Source: JBBRLA01 sp038231615
Lineage (GTDB): Bacteria; Myxococcota_A; Polyangia; Palsa-1104; JAEUJZ01
Length of the DNA stretch: 13,355 nt
Direction: 5' to 3'
Assembly: GCA_038231615.1 (NCBI GenBank)
Contig: JBBRLA010000176.1
Location: 1-13,355 of the forward strand
Positions 1 through 6,037 of this stretch are shown piece by piece. The position numbers were made by a program, and so were the translations under genes. The stretch's first letter is position 1. The number at the start of each line of letters is the position of its first letter. Under the pieces are notes generated by a model. The model made no database searches and was not told where the DNA came from. It worked only from the letters and a program-made list of their open reading frames with translations.

Positions 1-106
1 CCTCATCCCGCGCGACCGAGCCGAAGAGAGTCAACGACCCGACAGCGTAACGGCTCAGGTCGCCTCGATGGGCAGCGAGCGCTAAGAGCACATCGGCGCG
101 CGTCAT
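1..106 (-). CDS. MNT-type nucleotidyltransferase, N-terminal part (gene runs off the left edge)
   Basis: Reading the minus strand from the ATG at 106-104 gives 35 open codons that run out of the window. The peptide begins MTRADVLLALAAHRGDL and contains TLFGSVARDE. This matches the start of the minimal nucleotidyltransferase (MNT) fold, in which a short helical lead-in is followed by the GSxARxE glycine-serine motif; the catalytic Asp pair would lie just outside the window. Family members are usually about 100-150 residues and often act as the antitoxin MntA, which AMPylates or otherwise neutralises a HepT toxin. Whether a hepT gene follows cannot be seen here. AGGA at about 113-116 on the minus strand gives a Shine-Dalgarno-like site some 9 bases before the start. 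The family call is strong from the motif; the toxin-antitoxin role is inference. Confidence 0.85.
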   Translation of the reverse strand, partial: MTRADVLLALAAHRGDLSRYAVGSLTLFGSVARDE

Positions 107-335
107 GACGATGATCCTAGCACAACCGCCTTCACGATGAGGACAACGGGGCGCACCCCCGCGCACCCCCCACAGCGCCGCGCGCGGCGGCGGCGACCTG
201 GGCACCAGCGGATCCACGTCCTTTGTCTCCAGGCCGGGCAACTCGGCCGCGCCGCGCAGGTACAGGGGGTCATGGGCGTGCAGCACCTGTTGCAGCAGCA
301 GCCGGCGGGCCCGAGCGCTCTTGTCTTGCGTCCAT
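107..335 (-). pseudogene. Degenerate short coding sequence upstream of the nucleotidyltransferase
   Basis: A good Shine-Dalgarno (AGGAGG) precedes an ATG at 335-333 on the minus strand, but that frame stops after about 21 codons. One base over, from about position 331, an open frame with strongly G/C-ending codons reads QDKSARARRLLLQQVLHAHD and then PLYLRGAAELPGLETKDVDP. It shows the amphipathic helices and Pro/Leu use of a real protein and stays open into the nucleotidyltransferase gene. A one-base indel just after the start codon (within GCAAGAC) would explain the break. Beyond about 180 the frame becomes Pro/Arg-rich next to G-runs and a second slip is possible. I do not recognise the family. 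It could be a decayed gene, or a real gene with a sequencing or assembly indel. Confidence 0.35.
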
Positions 336-344
336 GGTCGCCTC

Positions 345-554
345 CTACTCCCGGCTTTCGCCGTGGTCGGGTTGGTGCTGAAGGACCACGCCGCGCACAC
401 CGCAAGCCCAGACCACGCCATCGACGTAGCAGCACGAGTTCAAGGCACTGAAGGCAGAGAACGGCACCGTGCGCCAGCCCGCACCATCCCAGCACCGCAT
501 GAGGCCCATTTCCGTGACCACGTAGATCAGAGCCAGCGCAGCAAGCTCCCAGGA
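345..554 (-). pseudogene. 5'-truncated C-terminus of a beta-propeller-like protein
   Basis: This minus-strand frame of 69 codons lies between a TGA (557-555) and a TAG (347-345). It contains IYVVTEMGLMRCWDGAGWRT followed by VPFSAFSALNSCCYVDGVVW and ACGVRGVVLQHQP. The pattern, hydrophobic strand - RCWDGxxWRxVP - short loop - VDGVVWACGxxGVVLxH, is what one expects of a blade from a WD40/kelch-like propeller, where each repeat ends in a VWACG-G-V-L strand. No credible start codon or signal precedes it, and the sequence just upstream (about 560-650) holds the promoter of the divergent gene. It therefore looks like the tail of a larger gene left by a deletion or recombination near 555-560. The short frame ending at 107-335 follows 10 bases downstream, as in an operon. 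Confidence 0.5.
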
Positions 555-621
555 TCAAGACCGTCGGCGCCCGAATTACCGGGCAGCGAAGGGAATTGCC
601 GGTCTCAGGCCGACGCGGCCA

Positions 622-650
622 TTGGCGCAAAGGTCGGTGAGAGCTATAAT
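622..650 (+). promoter_or_regulatory. Sigma-70-type promoter for the 718-1545 gene
   Basis: TTGGCG (622-627, 4 of 6 matches to the -35 consensus) is followed after exactly 17 bases by a perfect TATAAT (645-650). Transcription would begin near 657, about 60 bases before the ATG at 718. This is the best promoter match in the window and stands out in GC-rich DNA. The -10 context GAGCTATAAT recurs with one change upstream of the gene at 7761. Confidence 0.75.
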
Positions 651-663
651 ATCTCCGATAAGA

Positions 664-708
664 ATGAAACATCGCGACGGGGTGGACCGGCCGGGTCTTT
701 CGAGGTGA
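664..708 (+). other. Possible 14-codon leader ORF ending inside the Shine-Dalgarno of the next gene
   Basis: An ATG at 664, seven bases after the predicted transcription start, opens a 14-codon frame (MKHRDGVDRPGLSR). Its TGA stop (706-708) is the last part of GAGGTGA (702-708), the Shine-Dalgarno of the 718 gene, and the two frames are in phase. A leader peptide could couple translation here. Nothing proves it is translated, and a chance ORF this short is common. Confidence 0.2.
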
Positions 709-717
709 AGCAGCAGC

Positions 718-1545
718 ATGGCGATCGGTGCGCTCGTGTGGGTCCTGCTGGCACTTGGCGCCCAGGCGGTGGGCTCCGCGGGAGCCCCGGCCAGGACCGG
801 CGAGGACGCGCCCGCCGAGCAGGAACTGATGGAGTCGGTCTGCGCCCGACCCAGGCGGGACCACCACCGGACCTTCGCCTGTGGGACCTGCCCGGCCTTC
901 ACCAGCGCCGCCACCCGACAGGGGCCCTTCCGGCTCACCTTCGCGGGCGCGGGCCACTTCAGCCGGGCCGATGCCACCGAGGCCGTGCTCTTCATGACCG
1001 GGTGCGAGCCCCGCTCCCGGGGCGGCGGGGGCGCCGTTCTCTTGCGGCGGCGCCGTGCCCGATGGGAGCGGGTCTCGTATCATGCGGGGTTCGTGCCGAC
1101 CGCCTGCCTCACCTACCCGGGCCCGCAGCAAGAGGTCCTTCTTTGTGAGGAACATGACGACCTGACCCACCGGGTCAGCGAGGTGGGCATCAACGCGATC
1201 CGCTACGTAGACGACGCGATCCGGCGGCAGAAGCTATTGGGCATGGTGGACAGCCACGGGTGGTGCGGCTACCGGAATCGTCTCTTTGTCGGCCGGCGCG
1301 TGGATTGGAACAAGGCCGATCTGGACGGCGATGGCAAACCCGATCTGTCCCTGCGGGTGGAGGCCGCGGCGGACCCGGTGAAAAGCCCGGGGGACCCGTG
1401 CCCCGCAGAGCTGCTCTCCGCGGGGCGCGCGGCGGCACGGACCTATCAGCTCCGTTTTCTCTTCGATGGCCGGGGCTTCCGCGTGGCACAGGAAAGCGCG
1501 GCGACGCAAAAGAAGATCGCCGACCTCTTCCCCCACGCCCACTGA
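718..1545 (+). CDS. Secreted hypothetical protein with a DxDxDG calcium-type loop
   Basis: 275 residues. The start ATG has a GAGGTGA Shine-Dalgarno nine bases upstream (702-708), and the only in-frame upstream ATG is closed by TGA at 706. The N-terminus (MAIGALVWVLLALGAQAVGS) is a signal peptide with a likely AQA or GSA cleavage site. The mature part has scattered Cys (CGTC near 55-58, then CEP, CLTYPG, LLCEEH) suited to disulfides outside the cytoplasm. Residues 201-209 (DLDGDGKPD) form an Asp-rich loop like those of FG-GAP/VCBS or dockerin calcium sites; only one copy is present, so this is not a full propeller. I do not recognise the family. It has its own promoter and converges on the ATPase gene 37 bases downstream. 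G/C-ending codons and the signal peptide favour this strand over the antisense frame. Confidence 0.8.
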   Translation: MAIGALVWVLLALGAQAVGSAGAPARTGEDAPAEQELMESVCARPRRDHHRTFACGTCPAFTSAATRQGPFRLTFAGAGHFSRADATEAVLFMTGCEPRSRGGGGAVLLRRRRARWERVSYHAGFVPTACLTYPGPQQEVLLCEEHDDLTHRVSEVGINAIRYVDDAIRRQKLLGMVDSHGWCGYRNRLFVGRRVDWNKADLDGDGKPDLSLRVEAAADPVKSPGDPCPAELLSAGRAAARTYQLRFLFDGRGFRVAQESAATQKKIADLFPHAH

Positions 1546-1557
1546 CTGGCCGGTCAG
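1542..1557. terminator. Hairpin between convergent genes, possible bidirectional terminator
   Basis: CTGACT-GGCC-GGTCAG forms a 6-bp stem with a four-base loop (one G-T pair). It overlaps the TGA stop of the 718 gene and sits 26 bases beyond the stop of the convergent ATPase gene. No T-run follows on either side, so intrinsic termination is uncertain; position is the main argument. Confidence 0.3.
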
Positions 1558-1582
1558 AACCCGAAGTGGTGGTGTGTCCCCT

Positions 1583-4516
1583 CTAATGCTTCACGTGCCA
1601 GTTGTAGGTGATGGTGTACGTGGTACCTGCGCTGGCGTTGATCGAATAGCTCTGTTGCCCCAGTGCCTGGTTCACCAGCAGCACGGTGTGCGCCCCCGGC
1701 GGGATCGATTGCTGCTTGAGGGGCGCCTCCCCGAGTTTCGCCCCGTCCAGGAACACCGTCGCCCCGGGTGTCACCTTCACCGTCAAAAGGGCCGGCCCCG
1801 TGCCGTCGGTCGCCCCGGTCGTCGTGGGGGTCCTTTGGCTTGGGCCATGGCTCCCCCGCGGCCGTGACGGCTTCTGAGCCGGCGGCGCCACTGCCGTGGC
1901 CGTTCGCCCCAGGCACCGTTCCAGCGCCCCCACCTCCGCGGGGGTGGCGATGCCGCTGAGCATGGATTCGGCCAGCACGCAGAGCTTCAGCTCGATGAAA
2001 CGCGACGCTCGCGCGTGCCGGTCGGCGGCGCTCATCTGCCGCCGCTTGAACTGGCATTCGCCATCGAGAAAATCGATCCGCTTCTCGACCAGCGGACGGT
2101 CGTCCGCGGTCACCCCCTTGCCGAAAAGCGCCGCCCGATAGAAGAAGCCCGCGTCGTCGCACTCCCCGAGCTGATCGTGGATTACCCCCAGGTCGTAGAG
2201 CCACCCGGGGTGCGGGTCCAGGCGGTGGGCCTCCTGCAGCTTGCCCAGCGCCTCCCGCAGCTCCCCGCGCTCCACCATGCCCAGGGCCGCCGTCGCCGTC
2301 TCGCGCCCCACCGCCTGCCCCCACTCGGGCTCCACCCGCAGTTTCGGCAGCTTCGGCCCCGACCGCGAGGCCGCAGGTTTCTCTGGATGCAGATCCAGCA
2401 CCCCCTTTACCGAGTCCGCCGGCTCCGCAGGCTGCCGCCGCCACAGGCCCGCGCCCACCACCGCGCCAAACCCCACCAGCACCAGCACCCAGGCCCAGCT
2501 TGGCACCGCGCCAAAGAGGCGCCCCGCGGACCCCGTGCCGTCGATCTTCAGCGCCCGCGCATGGTTCTCCCCGGCCCGCCGCAGCAGCACCGCCGTGTCC
2601 TGAAAGGCCGGCCGCAGGCGGGTCACCTCGCCGAAGCTGTGCAGCGCCTTGTCCCAGTCGCTGCCGGCCAGGGCCTTTTGCCCCGCGGCGTAATGCTGCC
2701 GCATCAGCGCCTCGTCCCGCGTGCGCGCTACGGCCTCTTGCCAGCGCCCCGGTTCGTCCGCCTCCAGCTTCTGGTACAGGGCGTAGGCCCGGTCAAAGTC
2801 GCCCTCGGCCTCGCACCCCGAGGCATCCGCGGTCAGCCGTCGCAGTTCCGTGTTCTTGGTGCGCTCGGCGACCGCCGCCACTCGTTCCCAGCGCCCCGCC
2901 TTCTCGTAAAGCGTCCGCGCCCCCTCGAAGTCGCCCAGGGCGTAGGCCCGGTCGGCCCGCGCCGTGTAAAGCGCCGCCCGCCGCTCCTGCGCCACCGCGT
3001 CCTTTGGCGAGAGCAGGATGGCCCGCTCGTAGGTCTGCAGGGCCCGTTCTTCCTCCGCCGATCGCTCTTGCTGCTCCCCCAGGCTCAAAAGGGTGCGCAA
3101 AAGCGCCATGCGCGCGGTCTCGTCGCCGGCCCGCCCGGCTTCTTCCAGCTCGCGGCAGGCGTCTTCCAGGCGCCCCTGCTCCGCCAGCACCTGTCCCAGA
3201 AGGAGCCGCGCCCCCCCGTGGTTGGGGTTCATCCGCAGGGTCCGCTGAAGGGCCTCCTGAGCCTCCGGCAAGGACCCCTCGTCGTGCAGCCGCAACGCTT
3301 GCTCGTAGAGGGCACTGGCCGCGGGCACGAGCTGTTGCAACTCCCCCCGCAGGCCCGCCACCGGGTGGGTCTGCGCCACGTGACGGCGCAGAAGCTCGGC
3401 GCGAAAGAAAAGGCCCCCGCCCCCTGGCCGCCGCACCAGCAGGTCGCGTTCGCAGAGCGCCTCGGGGGCAAGTTCCATCTCCCGGGTCATCATGCGCACG
3501 CCCTGCCCTTGCAAGGTCCCCGGCAACTCCTCGATCAAAGCCGCGCCGCCTTCGGGGACCGCCGCCGCTAGCGCCGACAGGACGATGCGCTCCGCCAGGG
3601 ACAGATCGCCAAAACGCTCTTCTAGATAGGGCGCCGCCGCCTTTTGCGTCCGCTCCGCCGCCGCGTCGAAGAGGGCGGCATCCACCACGACCGGGGAAAC
3701 CGCTGCCTGGTCCCAGGCCTGCTCCAGGGCCTGCCGGCACAGCAGGCGCAAGAGGTAGGGTTGGCCCCCCGAGAGCGCCAGCGCCCGGGCCGTCGCCCCC
3801 GGTCCCGCTGGCAGCACGCCCTGCGCCTGGCTCAGGGAAAGAAGCGCCTGTGCCGCCTCCTCGTCCAAGGGCGGCAGGGTCCGCTCCCGGGTCCCCTTCA
3901 GCAGGCCCCGGGTCTCGGTGGATAGCTCGCCCAGGCGCCGCGACGAGGTGAACACGAAGCACAGGCGCGGCTCCTCGGCCAGCAGCCGGGACAGGAGCGG
4001 CAAAAGCTCCCTGCCGCAGGTCCCCGCGGGCAGGCGATCTGCCAGCCCATCCAGCGCGTCCACGTCGTCGAGGAGCAAGAGGGGCCGGTAGCCCGCCGGC
4101 AGCGCCTGGTACAGGGCCGGCAGGAACTCCCGCTGGAAGTGCTGGCCCTGGTCGTGGATGAACGGCGCTTCGCTTGGCTGCGCGCTAGCGTATCGATCGG
4201 CCTCCGGGGGCATCTGGACTTCGCGGCGAAGGGCGGCGCCCAGTTCCAGGAGCACGTGGCCCAGGGGGGTGTGGGCGCGATCACGCAGGTCCAGGTAGAC
4301 GGGCAAAAGCGGCGGCGAAGGCAGGCACCGGTGAAGCTGCAAGAGCAGCGCGCTCTTGCCGCTGCGCCGCGGTCCGTAAAGGAGCACCGCGCGGCCCTCG
4401 GGCGATCGCAGCTCCGCCTCGATGGACCGCAAAAGCTCCCGCTGACCGACGAAGGCGTTGTCGAGGTTGGCGTCCGTCAAGTACGGATTCGACGGCCTCG
4501 ACGCTACCAGCGGCAT
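1583..4516 (-). CDS. Transmembrane STAND/AAA-like ATPase with TPR repeats and C-terminal PEGA domain
   Basis: 977 residues from the ATG at 4516. A longer TTG start at 4621 adds 35 non-conserved-looking residues and lies upstream of the promoter, so it is rejected. The N-terminus (NPYLTDANLDNAFVGQRELL) is typical of STAND/archaeal-type AAA ATPases. Walker A is GPRRSGKS (48-55), Walker B LLLLDDVDAL (146-155), a sensor-like FVFTSSRR is at 187-194, and SGGQPYLLRLL at 249-259 is the STAND GxP-type motif. A winged-helix-like stretch follows (about 305-385). TPR-type helical repeats run from about 400 to 650. One transmembrane helix (673-693, AWVLVLVGFGAVVGAGLW) ends in RRQ. Outside lie another TPR pair (about 740-800), a Pro/Thr linker and a PEGA domain (909-970; LLTVKVTPGATVFLDGAKLG). 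NTP-driven oligomerisation coupled to an external envelope-contacting domain is the likely mode; the pathway is unknown. Confidence 0.9.
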   Translation of the reverse strand: MPLVASRPSNPYLTDANLDNAFVGQRELLRSIEAELRSPEGRAVLLYGPRRSGKSALLLQLHRCLPSPPLLPVYLDLRDRAHTPLGHVLLELGAALRREVQMPPEADRYASAQPSEAPFIHDQGQHFQREFLPALYQALPAGYRPLLLLDDVDALDGLADRLPAGTCGRELLPLLSRLLAEEPRLCFVFTSSRRLGELSTETRGLLKGTRERTLPPLDEEAAQALLSLSQAQGVLPAGPGATARALALSGGQPYLLRLLCRQALEQAWDQAAVSPVVVDAALFDAAAERTQKAAAPYLEERFGDLSLAERIVLSALAAAVPEGGAALIEELPGTLQGQGVRMMTREMELAPEALCERDLLVRRPGGGGLFFRAELLRRHVAQTHPVAGLRGELQQLVPAASALYEQALRLHDEGSLPEAQEALQRTLRMNPNHGGARLLLGQVLAEQGRLEDACRELEEAGRAGDETARMALLRTLLSLGEQQERSAEEERALQTYERAILLSPKDAVAQERRAALYTARADRAYALGDFEGARTLYEKAGRWERVAAVAERTKNTELRRLTADASGCEAEGDFDRAYALYQKLEADEPGRWQEAVARTRDEALMRQHYAAGQKALAGSDWDKALHSFGEVTRLRPAFQDTAVLLRRAGENHARALKIDGTGSAGRLFGAVPSWAWVLVLVGFGAVVGAGLWRRQPAEPADSVKGVLDLHPEKPAASRSGPKLPKLRVEPEWGQAVGRETATAALGMVERGELREALGKLQEAHRLDPHPGWLYDLGVIHDQLGECDDAGFFYRAALFGKGVTADDRPLVEKRIDFLDGECQFKRRQMSAADRHARASRFIELKLCVLAESMLSGIATPAEVGALERCLGRTATAVAPPAQKPSRPRGSHGPSQRTPTTTGATDGTGPALLTVKVTPGATVFLDGAKLGEAPLKQQSIPPGAHTVLLVNQALGQQSYSINASAGTTYTITYNWHVKH

Positions 4517-4522
4517 GGCGTC

Positions 4523-4551
4523 AGCATAAGGGGAGTTCCGCGCCGTCTCAA
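4523..4551 (-). promoter_or_regulatory. Promoter giving a leaderless mRNA for the ATPase gene
   Basis: On the minus strand TTGAGA (4551-4546, 5 of 6) is followed after 17 bases by TATGCT (4528-4523, 4 of 6). The -10 box ends seven bases before the A of the ATG at 4516, so transcription should start at or next to the start codon. The region just before the ATG has no Shine-Dalgarno, which fits leaderless translation and supports the chosen start. Confidence 0.6.
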
Positions 4552-4593
4552 GTCTTTGACGTCGATCGTGTCGCCGGGGTCGATTCCCCCCAG

Positions 4594-4630
4594 CGGACAA
4601 AAATGGTCCGGCTTTTGACAAAAAATGTCA
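4594..4630. promoter_or_regulatory. Two A-tract palindromes 21 bp apart in the divergent intergenic region (operator-like)
   Basis: The gap 4517-4830 between the divergent ATPase and monooxygenase genes holds two similar inverted repeats. CGGAC-AAAAATG-GTCCG lies at 4594-4610 (centre 4602) and TGACA-AAAAA-TGTCA at 4616-4630 (centre 4623). Both read roughly GACAAAAA-TG-TC, and their centres are 21 bp apart, two turns of the helix, as expected for a dimeric regulator binding one face. They lie about 80-115 bp upstream of the ATPase start and 200-235 bp upstream of the monooxygenase start. Apart from these and the ATPase promoter I see no gene, RNA or clear second promoter in this gap. Confidence 0.45.
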
Positions 4631-4830
4631 CCCCGGACTTTGCGGCGACGGACGCACCACGTTCGTTTTCTTGGCAATTTTCGCCGGGACGAGTCGATTT
4701 TTGCAGCGTTGCAGCCTCGTGGCGAGCATGTTACTCGTGGATCATAAGAACGAATGAACCTGTCGTCTTGCTTTCGATGAAGAACCGGCTGCGACCGGGA
4801 CGAAAATGTGGTTGCACAGAGGTAAGCCCC

Positions 4831-5799
4831 ATGAAGCGAATTCTCGGCGCCCTTGTTTTTCTGGCGGCGTGTTCGGCCGATCCGATGCCCCCGCCGGATC
4901 CCCAGGACGTGAACCTGGACCCACCCGTTTCGGGGCAGGGGTTCCAGTTGAAGGTCCCCACCTTCCAGGTCGGAGCCGGCCAGGAGATCCAGAACTGCTA
5001 CTTTTTCGCCGTCCCCGGCACCCCCGGACAGGACGTCTGGGTGAGCCACTACGACATCGCCCAGACGGTCGGTTCCCACCACATGAACCTGTTCCGCGTG
5101 AAGACCGTCAAGAACCTGGGCGGCCAGCCGGGAGACATGGTCACCAATGGGGAATGCTTCATCTCCTCCAACTGGTCGGACTGGCCGCTGGTGGTAAACT
5201 CCCAGCAGTCCTCGACCACCGACTGGAAGCTCCCCGACGGGGTGGGCGCCAGGTTCCAGCCGGGCGAGTTGCTGATGCTCCAGACCCACTTCGTCAACGC
5301 CACCACCCAGGTGACGCCGGGAGGGGCCAAGGTCTTCGTGAATCTGTACACCCTGAAAGCGGCCCCGCCGAACGAACTGGGCACGCTCTTTGCCACCAAC
5401 CAGAACATCCGCGTCTGCCCGGGTGACACCAACAAGACCTTCACCAAGGGTTGCAAGTTCCCCTCCACCAGCGGCCTCCACGTGGTGGCGGCCAATGGGC
5501 ACTTTCACTCCCGTGGGGTGCGCTTCGACATGAGCGCCGTGGATGCGATGGGCAAGGTGGGCCAGCAGTTCTACGTCTCCACCACCTGGGACGACCCGCC
5601 CATGCTGCGCGACTTCGACATCCCGCTGAGCGCCGGAGGCGGCGTGCAGTGGACCTGCGACTTCAGCGTCCCGGCCACCACGTGCGGCGACCCGACGGAC
5701 AGCTGCTGCTTCAAGTTCGGCGGCAAGGTCGAGACGCAAGAGCACTGCAACGCCTTTGTCTACTACTGGCCCAAGTCCCAGGACGTCAACTGCTTCTAA
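4831..5799 (+). CDS. Copper type II (PHM/DBH-like) monooxygenase lipoprotein
   Basis: 322 residues. The ATG has AGAGG eight bases upstream (4818-4822). The N-terminus MKRILGALVFLAAC is a lipoprotein signal with lipobox LAAC (Cys15), which argues against the longer in-frame start at 4603. The mature protein has the two-domain layout of copper type II, ascorbate-dependent monooxygenases: EIQNCYFF (52-59), GSHHMNLF with the His pair 83-84, QTHFVN (His153), and NGHFHSRG (His224, His226). These match the CuH ligands (HH plus H) and two CuM ligands of peptidylglycine monooxygenase, with similar spacing. The C-terminus TQEHCNAFVYYWP has His305 where the family normally has the CuM Met (EMCN). Many Cys suggest disulfides. 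Such enzymes hydroxylate C-H bonds of small molecules or peptides; the substrate is unknown, and the His substitution may change or abolish activity. Confidence 0.85.
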   Translation: MKRILGALVFLAACSADPMPPPDPQDVNLDPPVSGQGFQLKVPTFQVGAGQEIQNCYFFAVPGTPGQDVWVSHYDIAQTVGSHHMNLFRVKTVKNLGGQPGDMVTNGECFISSNWSDWPLVVNSQQSSTTDWKLPDGVGARFQPGELLMLQTHFVNATTQVTPGGAKVFVNLYTLKAAPPNELGTLFATNQNIRVCPGDTNKTFTKGCKFPSTSGLHVVAANGHFHSRGVRFDMSAVDAMGKVGQQFYVSTTWDDPPMLRDFDIPLSAGGGVQWTCDFSVPATTCGDPTDSCCFKFGGKVETQEHCNAFVYYWPKSQDVNCF

Positions 5800-5801
5800 A
5801 A

Positions 5802-5963
5802 AAGAAGCACCTGGCCGGGCAGCTTTTGGCGTACCTCTCCCCCATGTCCTCGCATTCGCGAGGCCATGGGAGGTGCCCCCACGCTCCTTCGGTCACGTAC
5901 AGTAGTACGCTCCCTCGGTCGCTGCGGGGGTGCGCCAAAATCTGCTCCGGCCATGTGCTTCTT
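5802..5963. repeat. Nested inverted-repeat element of about 160 bp (MITE-like or complex terminator)
   Basis: The left arm 5802-5831 (begins AAGAAGCAC, then TGGCCGG, ends TTTTGGCG) pairs with the right arm 5933-5963 (CGCCAAAA ... CCGGCCA ... GTGCTTCTT) over about 30 bp with two mismatches and one gap. Inside lie a hairpin at 5833-5874 (core CCTCGC-ATTC-GCGAGG flanked by CCATG/CATGG), a second hairpin CGTAC-AGTA-GTACG (5896-5909), and a 14-bp direct repeat ACGCTCC(T/C)TCGGTC at 5881-5894 and 5907-5920. The element starts two bases after the TAA of the monooxygenase gene. CTAA occurs just outside both ends (5796-5799 and 5965-5968), a possible short target duplication but not exactly adjacent to the arms. 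It could be a non-autonomous mobile element or a large RNA hairpin acting as terminator/3' stabiliser. Confidence 0.7.
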
Positions 5964-5994
5964 CCTAAGATGGCTCTTCGTCAACTTGACTCTT

Positions 5995-6000
5995 TATAAA
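5995..6000 (+). promoter_or_regulatory. Possible -10 box (TATAAA) for the 6038 gene
   Basis: TATAAA lies 38 bases before the ATG at 6038, in a short AT-richer stretch after the inverted-repeat element. No good -35 sits 16-18 bases upstream; the nearby TTGACT at 5986-5991 is too close to serve as its -35. Weak call. Confidence 0.25.
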
Positions 6001-6037
6001 TCCTTTTGGGGGCGGAACCCGTCCACGGAGAGAATTC

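Noticed and set aside
103..1170. Long minus-strand frame of 355 codons whose TGA overlaps the nucleotidyltransferase ATG (ATGA)
   Set aside because: It is antisense to the signal-peptide protein at 718-1545, has Gly/Arg/Ala-rich shadow composition and crosses regions where other minus frames carry the protein-like sequence. Only its last few codons could be real, after a frame slip.
2015..3951. Two long plus-strand frames (2015-3571 and 2500-3951) opposite the ATPase gene
   Set aside because: They are Pro/Arg/Ala/Gln-rich with no domain, start signal or sensible codon bias. The opposite strand has Walker, TPR and PEGA motifs.
4615..4620. Perfect TTGACA as a plus-strand -35 box
   Set aside because: No -10-like sequence lies 16-18 bases downstream (CTTTGC). 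It is better explained as half of the palindrome at 4616-4630.
4517..4621. TTG-initiated 35-residue N-terminal extension of the ATPase
   Set aside because: Poor composition, no Shine-Dalgarno, and it would be upstream of the promoter at 4523-4551.
4504..5745. Minus-strand frame of 413 codons opposite the copper monooxygenase
   Set aside because: It runs antisense to a protein with all PHM His ligands and overlaps the divergent promoter region; shadow composition.
5802..5963. Inverted-repeat region as a CRISPR fragment or integron attC site
   Set aside because: There are no regularly spaced direct repeats with unique spacers and no attC core sites or cassette structure; the arms simply form one long imperfect stem.
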